The notes under the pieces: generated by a model
What the model was told of the DNA's origin: nothing
The model's database searches: none
What the model saw: the letters and a program-made list of their open reading frames with translations, nothing else
Made by a program: the position numbers and the translations under genes
Shown: in pieces, positions 56,766 to 64,000 of the stretch
Numbering within the stretch: position 1 is the stretch's first letter
Layout: each line of letters begins with the position of its first letter
Assembly (NCBI GenBank): GCA_947462335.1
Contig: OX381715.1
Location: forward strand, 39,222,650 to 39,286,649
Origin: Harmothoe impar
Lineage: Eukaryota; Annelida; Polychaeta; Phyllodocida; Polynoidae
Length of the DNA stretch: 64,000 bases
Direction: 5' to 3'

Positions 56766-59067
56766 ATCCAATTGTATCGATTTCAGGATACTAAGCCTTT
56801 TGTACTGTACTGAACTCATCAACAGGTAACACTCCACCATAGTAGGGTAAATGCCATGCACCATTGTTGTGTCAACATGTGTCAAAATTAAGCATCAGAA
56901 GCGAGAAATGCTTGAAATGAATCAAGCCAGCTGCCAGTCGGGACAGTGAAGAGATGGAATGAGCATGGAACCATGGAATTGATTATTATGTCATATGAAG
57001 CTGCTCCCTTCATAACATGCTTCTTCTGAGCTTTGACAGTGATTGTGTGTGAGATGGTGGGGATGGTGTATATCTCTAATCTCTGACATCTGTTGTATCA
57101 TGAAATTCACAGGCATTGATAGAGCCTAAATGTAGTTTCAGGAATGCTTTAAGTATATGTAATAATTATATTTCCAAAGTACCTGTAGATAGTCTAGTAA
57201 GAATTTATTCTGTCCGACCAAGTTTTTGCTGTCTTCACGGCTCTCAATCTTCCTCTCTGATGTTGTGCTGCTATGCCTATTGATTAGGAGCACCAAGACT
57301 ATAGGGACCATTCTACACACTGGTATCTATGATTGCTCCCAACATAGTGCCGCTTCACCACTATGATCTGCTGGCGTGAAGATGTATGGTTATCGATGTC
57401 TTCCCTTGTGTAACTAATAAAAACTTCAATTCCCCTCTCAGCTTGACTGTACATTGATGCTAAAAAGGTTTCAGATGGGAGATCAAGAGTGCCTGACTGG
57501 ATCTCAATATATATATTATACTTGTTGTCACTTGAATAAATGAGGAAAGGTTGGATTGCAAATGACACTGATTATACTAGTGCAATCGGTATTTACTGTA
57601 TGTATGGTAACAGAATGGTTTAGAATGTAGATTCTGAAGGTCAAACACACATGTATATACAAATTTAAAAAAAGGAAGAAAATAAGTAGATAACTACGTA
57701 AACATCCTATAATCCATATGAGATTAGCAATGGCTATTGATTTAAACCATAATAATCTGTGTCATGACTTGTATGTTTTAACTTTTTAAGATAGGTATGA
57801 TGGCCTATAGATCTACGTCCATCCTATCTAAAATTTAAAATCATCTAAAATAATTTCATAAGTAACCTATCGTGTAAAACTCATCAAGACAAATCAAATG
57901 ATACTAGGATTGACTGAGAATGCGCATTTTAAATGATAAAAATAAGACAATAATTATATAAGCCAAACCTACATCACGTCACCTTATCCACGTAATCTTG
58001 AATGTTACATAGTGATTTCATGTTGTCAAGAAAAGAAAAGTATTTTTCTGTGATTTCAAATTATCTATAATTCTAAATACTAATCATGATTCTAAAAGCT
58101 TAGAGTAGGTAAAAGGGTCCACATTCATCTGTTAGGTACCTCTAAAGAGTGGGAGTACTTTCCAGAGGTATTTTTATATGTAGAGAGTGATTCGTCATGG
58201 GGTCAGACATGCTTTTCTCTGCATGTTTTCATTTGTAAATGAGTCCCCTTTGTTGTAAACTATCTTCCTAAATCAATATGATTTTTTGTTGAATTTTTCG
58301 ATTTCTATATGGCAGATTACTGGTTTTAGAAAATGAGACCCTGATGCTGGATGGATGTTACAAAGGGCCTGCAGTGCTAGATTTTACTGTTTAAATGGAG
58401 TTCTGATTCTGACAGACATTCATCGCGTTATAGGTTGGGTCTCTGATTTTGAGATACATCGTGATTACATATTTCAATTTCTGGGTTCAATACACAAAAG
58501 CATTAATCTAGACATTAGGTTATTGGAGAACTCATACGCAAGCTAATCACAATGGAACTGTGAATAGAGGAACAGACTATTATCATTGAGGCCCTGCTTC
58601 TGATGGATGCCAAACGAAGCCTTGTGGAACATAATGTTTGCTCCACTCAATGCACTGGGAATCAGGTGACAGAAATAAAATGTCTTGAAGAGGACAGCAG
58701 CTGGAACTGCAGCTATTGAGTCTCTGCCAAGTCGTACCATCCGAGATGCTGAGGGTCTCATATTTCGAGGTTACTTAACAGAGGAAGGCATGCACTTACA
58801 AGTACGAGCATTCATACAGAATATTTATTGCACATCATTGTTTGTGAGGCATTTGCTCTTACCTACATAAAACACTATGAAAAACAGATAGAAAGCCTCA
58901 GACAGTTTTCTATTCATTCACATATTTTCACAAGGAAGGCATCATATAGGTTGCAATTTCTACGCAGGATTATATTAAAATGCCAACTATATAGCCTGAA
59001 GGATCTGAGGGTCACATTGCTTGCTTGGATGTCCTCACCTGTGTTTTATAATATTTTGTATGATTTT
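56766..59067. other. Unannotated sequence with R6 partner
   Basis: Positions 57373-57422 match 32038-32090, and 58680-58760 match 52980-53070. No gene is recognised. Frames on both strands (57299-57568 minus, 58355-58546 plus, 58828-59124 plus) have no known motifs. Confidence 0.5.
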
Positions 59068-59071
59068 TTAA

Positions 59072-59160
59072 AGGGGCATTCTTACCACTCGCACTTACCA
59101 CATAGCAGACTAGAACAGTACTAGAATTGTGAGTAGGAAACGCTCGGTGAGAATGCCACT
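59072..59160. mobile_element. 89-bp fold-back element flanked by TTAA
   Basis: TTAA lies at 59068-59071 and 59161-59164. The ends AGGGGCATTCTTACC and (reverse complement of the right end) AGTGGCATTCTCACC match at 13 of 15. TTAA flanks suggest a tiny piggyBac-type MITE. Its termini differ from those of the element at 35714-36412. Confidence 0.6.
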
Positions 59161-59164
59161 TTAA

Positions 59165-61127
59165 CTTTAGAAGTCTCAAAGTTGCACAGTTGCCTTGGAC
59201 CATGGAGGAAGGATTATGTTTCAAGCAAAGCAAGCACAAATGTTGGCCCATAAACATTTATAACAAGGTTTTACCTATTCAGGCCTAAGTTAGTCAACCA
59301 TGACTTTGTGCTTAGTAAAAATGGGCAACAATGCAGTTAGTCTTATGGTCTTTAAAACAAACTCTGCCCTCTCTTTCTCAAAAAGAAATTTCTCAGCAAT
59401 TTGACACATCTTTGTGAATGTACCCGCTCCACCTATAATCCACATGCCTTGTCTGTTGGTGCAAACTGCAATCATATGCAACTCAAGTGGTGATAGGTTA
59501 TAATACATAATGTGAAGGGAGCTAGACTACGTATCATCAGATGCAAGCATGTGAGAAAATATTCCTTCTTGGAACTGTAATGATTCTGTAAATATCTCTG
59601 ACCTGAAGCTGTAATTGAGAGTGGATTATTACATTGTATACCATGATATATTATGATATTATAGGTAAAATGTTGCAGATTCCCTTCTACATGCCGACAC
59701 ACTAACAAATACCTCTCAACAGCTTTGTCCGGTAGAATCACTTGAACCGAGAAGGGTTTGGTATGAGTTTACCTCCATACAAATGATTTATGTGTGGTAG
59801 TAACTAAGCCCATGTGTCATCCTAGGTAGAAGTCTGGATGCCTAGTATGCTGTACTAATGGTATACTTATCCTATAATGTATATGTGACTTTTAGAAGAG
59901 AGCGTGGCCCCCAACGGTATATTGAAGAAACTCTATAACATTGCTCTATTGTTTTTCTGAAGGTCCACTGTGTATGTTTTTTTAATCTTAGCTTTATCCT
60001 GTGTGTACTATGTCTGAGGGTCCAAATTAGAACAGAGTTCTACAAGAGAGCACTCTGTTTGCCACCTCCAGTCTCAAGTTATAGGTGAACTTCATCTATA
60101 AGAAATATGCAGTCTCATTTCTGAGTGCCTCCTGCCAAAGATAGCGCCTGGATTAAGTGCTTGGGTATCAAAGACTTAGCAGGGACGGATAAGAGGGTGT
60201 CATATTTAAAGGGACCCATCAAGAGTGCGCTGGCTTGATCCTGTTTTGGCACAAAGAGAATGTTGATGACCATAAATCCGATAACAGGATGATGCAGGGG
60301 ATTATGGTAGGCAATAGAGACATAGGAGGATGGTCTAGTTAGCCTTGGATAAGCCTCCCTCTTCCTTCTGCGTTTTTGCCTAACTATACATCAGCAACAG
60401 TATGAGTACTGCTGAACATATTGAAATCCTCCAGACCCTGAAGTAGGCTCCAGTTCTAGCTCCAAGAACCTTCAACCACCAGTAATATTAGCTTCAGCTT
60501 CCTGCAGCTATGATGCACAACACCATAGCCTAGCCTTCAATGTGTTGTTTTGTGTGCTAGTCAGTCTTTAAGTTATATCAAGTAACTGTGTTATACTTGG
60601 GTTGGCTTCCTTACATAGATCTGTGTTTTTTTGTAAAACAAAGAAAAATATAATGCGTCAAACTGGGAATGCCTGTGTTAGTTATAACAAATAGCCTTCA
60701 ATGAAAACACAACAGCTTATTTTGTATTTCCAGTCAGCCAGTAAACAAAGCTATTAGGCGTAGCCATTTATGATCAAGCAGTTGTTATCAGTTAATCATC
60801 GTACATAATATAGTTTGTCTAAATATGTTCCCATACGGGCCGCGTGATGTGCTGATAGCTCTTCTCTGTGTCTGTTTGTACACAGTAAAGCGGCTTATCA
60901 AAATGTACAAAACAGGATGACATTTTAACCAGTTCTGAGGCGGTGATCATGTGTGACCAGCCTACATCATTGTGCAGTATACCTATGATACACATTCAAC
61001 ATTTCTATCAGGCTGAGAATATCAGACCGAAAATTGGGCTGCATCAGGGAAGACCAGATGAAAAGACAGCATTGGCGTGAAGAAGACCAATAGTTAGGGT
61101 TGCCCGCTTTTAGTGAGAGATATACTC
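59165..61127. other. Unannotated sequence with R9 copy 2
   Basis: Positions 60157-60325 are the partner of 50610-50765. No gene is recognised. Confidence 0.5.
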
Positions 61128-61328
61128 TCCTGAAGATCCCATGGGAAAAGTGACATAAAAACAAAGATGGTGAACTGTGACACAATATGCACACACTGCG
61201 TGAGCACATAGTGTCCCATTTGGCAACTGCCAAACTACAATATGGGCCTGCTACTCTAGATCACAGAAAATTCGGTCTTGTATCTAACATATATTCAATG
61301 TAAATAGACAAAGGTGCACGACTTTTAG

Positions 61329-61439
61329 CCTTTTGACAGGGTTATCACACGAGTTGAATGTCAGGCCGTATTTCACGAGGCCGTAGGCCGAGTGAAATAC
61401 GGCCTGACATTCAACAAGTGAGATAACCCTGTCAAAAGG
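61329..61439. repeat. 111-bp near-perfect palindrome
   Basis: Arms of about 48-50 bp start CCTTTTGACAGGGTTATC and meet at GGCCGTAGGCC. Weaker inverted similarity extends outward (ACAAAGGTGCACGA / CGAGTGTGCCTTTGT). It is likely the core of a fold-back element; the word CCGTATTTCA recurs near 61650. Confidence 0.8.
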
Positions 61440-61562
61440 TTAAATCGAGTGTGCCTTTGTGTTTATTTTTTATGTTTTTCGATTCAAATTACCAAAATTA
61501 TGATAGGGGGAGCCTAAAATCGCTCATTTCTACCCCGTACAAATGTAAACAAACGCCATTGA

Positions 61563-61582
61563 TGACGTCATTGATGACGTCA
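61563..61582. promoter_or_regulatory. Two CRE palindromes
   Basis: TGACGTCA occurs at 61563-61570 and 61575-61582, an imperfect tandem of 12 bp. CREB/ATF binding is plausible from the motif, but no transcription unit is visible nearby. Confidence 0.35.
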
Positions 61583-62058
61583 CAGGGCCGTGAAATACGA
61601 GCATGGGTTATTACACGGTGAAATACGGCGGTCTTTGGTTAAGTCAATAGCATTGCCGTATTTCATAAAAAATAAATACACATACTTAACCGAACCTATA
61701 ACGGCGGTATATATAAGGAATTGAATAAAAAAAAACTTTGTTATGAAATACAATCATTTGGTAACGTGTGACGATCATAACCATACAAAGATAATTACAC
61801 ACCACACGAATGGTATAACATGACCCGTTACGCTTACTGTTTCCACATAACCATTATGTTACATCAACTCTATTATACATCCTTCCCCTGAAGATCCCAT
61901 GGGAAAAGTGACTTACGAACAGAGATGGCTTGACATGATATGCACACACTGCGTGAGCACATACTCTCCCATTTGGCAACTACCAAACTACAAAAGGGGC
62001 CTGCTACTCTAGATCACAGTAAACTCGGTCCTGTATCTAACATATTCAATATAAATGG

Positions 62059-63721
62059 CTTTTTTCATGAATAGAATTATGACTTCCCAATATCAAGTTA
62101 GGAGAAAATTATATCAGAATAGTGTTTCCAAAAACATTTTCATCAGACAGTTTTACAAAGATAGTCTTACCACTTGTTTCTCTATTATATAAATCTATTA
62201 CAAAATAAATCCCTAAAAACAACTACCATTTGATAATATACCAGTGATAGGGTATCTGACAGCCATACAAGGGCTATCAAAACTGCTCAAATCTCATGAT
62301 ATAGGAAGTTAAAATTATCACATCAGGACAATTTCTAAAATTATCACATCATATCATAGGACTATTATCATTGGTAATATCTTGTGTGTGCCAGTGATAT
62401 CCTGAAGCTGTCCCATCAACACCATCCCATATCAAACTGTTTCCTATGCAGGTCACAAAGTGGCACACGCATTACCCCAAACTGGGTCGTGTTGTCATAC
62501 TCGATATACTTGCTACCAGGAGAAATCATCTCAGCTAGTCTGACTGGCCCTAATATAAAAACATAAACACTCCTCAGTTCTGAAAAACATATTGCAGTAG
62601 TAGAACACAAAGGTGTTTTTTTTACTAAAAAAATACTACCGGTACTCTATGCATAGGGCTTAGATAGATAGATAGAAGTTCCTTTTGTGCTTTCTCCCTG
62701 ATCTGACCGTACTCCACATGGAATCTCTGTGAACTTTGATTAGAAACCAGGTATGGTACTGAGGTATAATGTGGCAGGTATACTGTGTAAGCATTTTGAT
62801 AATGGAGCCTATACACATAACCCTCAGCGGATATCTCAGTCTCAATGACCAAAGAAATGGAAATGTATGGGGGATCAGATGTCTGAAGTAAGACTAAGGA
62901 CTAAGATTTTCTCTTAAAAAAGGTACACAGAGACTTTGCAATATCATTCTATTAACTTTAATGATAGTTTCAAACACTATATTATCCCAGTATTTCTCGA
63001 AAGAACAAGTTCTTTTGATCTCATTGAGATTTTGGGTAGATCTAGCCACCAGCAAGATAGGCAAGATTACAAAAAGGAAAGTCATACAATCCCAAGATCC
63101 AAAACATTGTAAATTGCGACCTTCACCCAAGTGCAAATTACCACTAGTCCCATGACAGCCATAGATTAAAGGAAGAGAGGAGCATTATTAAACAGCTTTG
63201 GGAGATGGGCCACATGATGGTATTCCCAACTGCAGTGGTCATCATGTCAGCCAATGACTACTGAACATTTGTCATCCGCATTACTAGTGACGGCTTGGGA
63301 GCTGGGAATGTGAGTTTAAGAAGTGTCGATGAAGAAAATTATATAACGAGAAAAAAACTGCAGATCAGGAATTTGTTTCACACAGTGTCTTCACTGCTTA
63401 TAACTACCACCAGCCACATGTTGTCCTGTATTTTAGTTCTTTCTAATACTCGAAATAGACAAGTGTGTGGTCAGTTTATTTCATTGTATATTATAAACAG
63501 AAGGTGGTATGCTGTCAGAGAGAGACAATGCTCTACTTACTGATGGGTAAGACATTCAGGGTGCAATGTTGGTGAGTTGCTGTGCAGTTCTGTCTACAGG
63601 ATGCAGGAGGTTAGTCGGAGGGAAGTGAACGAACGTCTTCAATGGCAGGTTGTGAGTGTGTGTGTAAGGGTGTGGGATGCGTTTTAATGACATTTGGTTA
63701 GGGTATGGGCATAGACGGTTG
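62059..63721. other. Unannotated sequence
   Basis: No gene is recognised. Overlapping minus-strand frames at 62625-62852 and 62894-63136 have no known motif. A (GATA)3-4 run lies near 62662. Confidence 0.5.
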
Positions 63722-63990
63722 GGTCAATGAGGGGTGGTAAGGGTCTTAGAGGGGGTTTCTGGGAGGTGAAAGTGTCATTTTGGCTGGGTGGTGTCAATGG
63801 GTGTCCTCCTCCTTCGGACGTTATTACCTCTTGTACCCTCCTGCAGCCAGCCCGTCCATCTTTGTCCCTGGAGAACACCAGATTATGGCCTTTTACCAGC
63901 CTTCTAGAACAACATGGCTCGAAAATGAGACAAAGATTGTTGAGAGGAGGTTAGTGAGGCTAGCTGGTGGTCTCAACACAACAACAAAAT
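63722..63990 (+). repeat. Short dispersed repeat R5, copy
   Basis: GTCAATG.GTGTCCTCCTCCTTC, ATTACCTCTTGTACCCTCCTGCAGCC, CGTCCATCTTTGTCC, GAACACCAGATTATGGCC and ACAACATGGCTCGAAAATGAGACAAAGA appear in order. This copy extends the family to about 230 bp when compared with 19680-19860. Confidence 0.65.
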
Positions 63991-64000
63991 AGAACTAGAA

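Larger units (their letters stand above)
61128..62058. repeat. Direct repeats flanking a palindromic composite
   Basis: Positions 61131-61305 and 61887-62055 are close direct copies (CCTGAAGATCCCATGGGAAA, ATATGCACACACTGCGTGAG, GGGCCTGCTACTCTAGATCA). Between them lies a region with a long hairpin (61329-61439), repeated GTGAAATACGG words and two CRE sites. This could be a duplication around an inserted element, or an element with long terminal direct repeats. Confidence 0.6.

Overview
This is nuclear DNA from an animal, most likely a marine invertebrate. The evidence is two copies of an APE-endonuclease LINE, many cut-and-paste DNA transposon relics, and frequent short TAGGCCT-type motifs of the kind common in echinoderm and hemichordate genomes. 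The taxonomic guess is inference only. I found no credible host protein-coding exon, functional host tRNA, rRNA, CRISPR array or bacterial-style gene. The window is gene-poor intergenic or intronic sequence built almost entirely from mobile elements and mutually similar non-coding segments.

Layout. Positions 1-2110 hold no recognised gene, only a weak promoter-like CRE plus TATA arrangement. Positions 2190-7900 hold a minisatellite, parts of a long dispersed repeat (called R1 here), a 2.27-kb terminal-inverted-repeat (TIR) element at 4171-6436, a GC-rich island and a 580-bp homopyrimidine tract. Positions 7921-13532 are a long LINE. Its ORF1 is intact and ends in a NADAR (YbiA-like) domain. 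Its ORF2 (endonuclease plus reverse transcriptase) is broken by frameshifts and by two precisely placed DNA-transposon insertions, with target-site duplications (TSDs) AAAT and TTA. Positions 13900-28400 hold more R1 copies, a TIR element with a reiterated 22-bp motif (17411-18259), small fold-back elements and a 5'-truncated second LINE copy on the minus strand (27826-28365). Positions 28400-49000 hold an 80-bp tandem repeat, a piggyBac-like element (35714-36412), a (TA)37 microsatellite and the longest R1 copy (43005-45520), which is interrupted by a fold-back element. Positions 49042-49912 are a complete miniature LTR element. Positions 50000-63990 hold two further copies of the ~610-bp element that also interrupts the LINE, a TA-flanked 988-bp element (53137-54124), minisatellites and a palindromic composite flanked by direct repeats (61128-62058).

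Two elements stand out. (1) The 871-bp LTR element has 220-bp LTRs (219/220 identical), CACT TSDs, and in each LTR a tRNA-like unit with A box, B box, a 7-bp acceptor stem and a TTTT terminator. Its primer-binding site is the reverse complement of that tRNA-like 3' end with CCA added. It may therefore encode its own reverse-transcription primer. (2) The LINE ORF1 joins an L1-ORF1-like coiled coil and RRM to a NADAR domain, linking a retrotransposon RNP protein to ADP-ribose/NAD chemistry. Repeat-family names (R1, R2 and so on) are local labels; similarities were judged by eye and no percent identities were computed unless stated.
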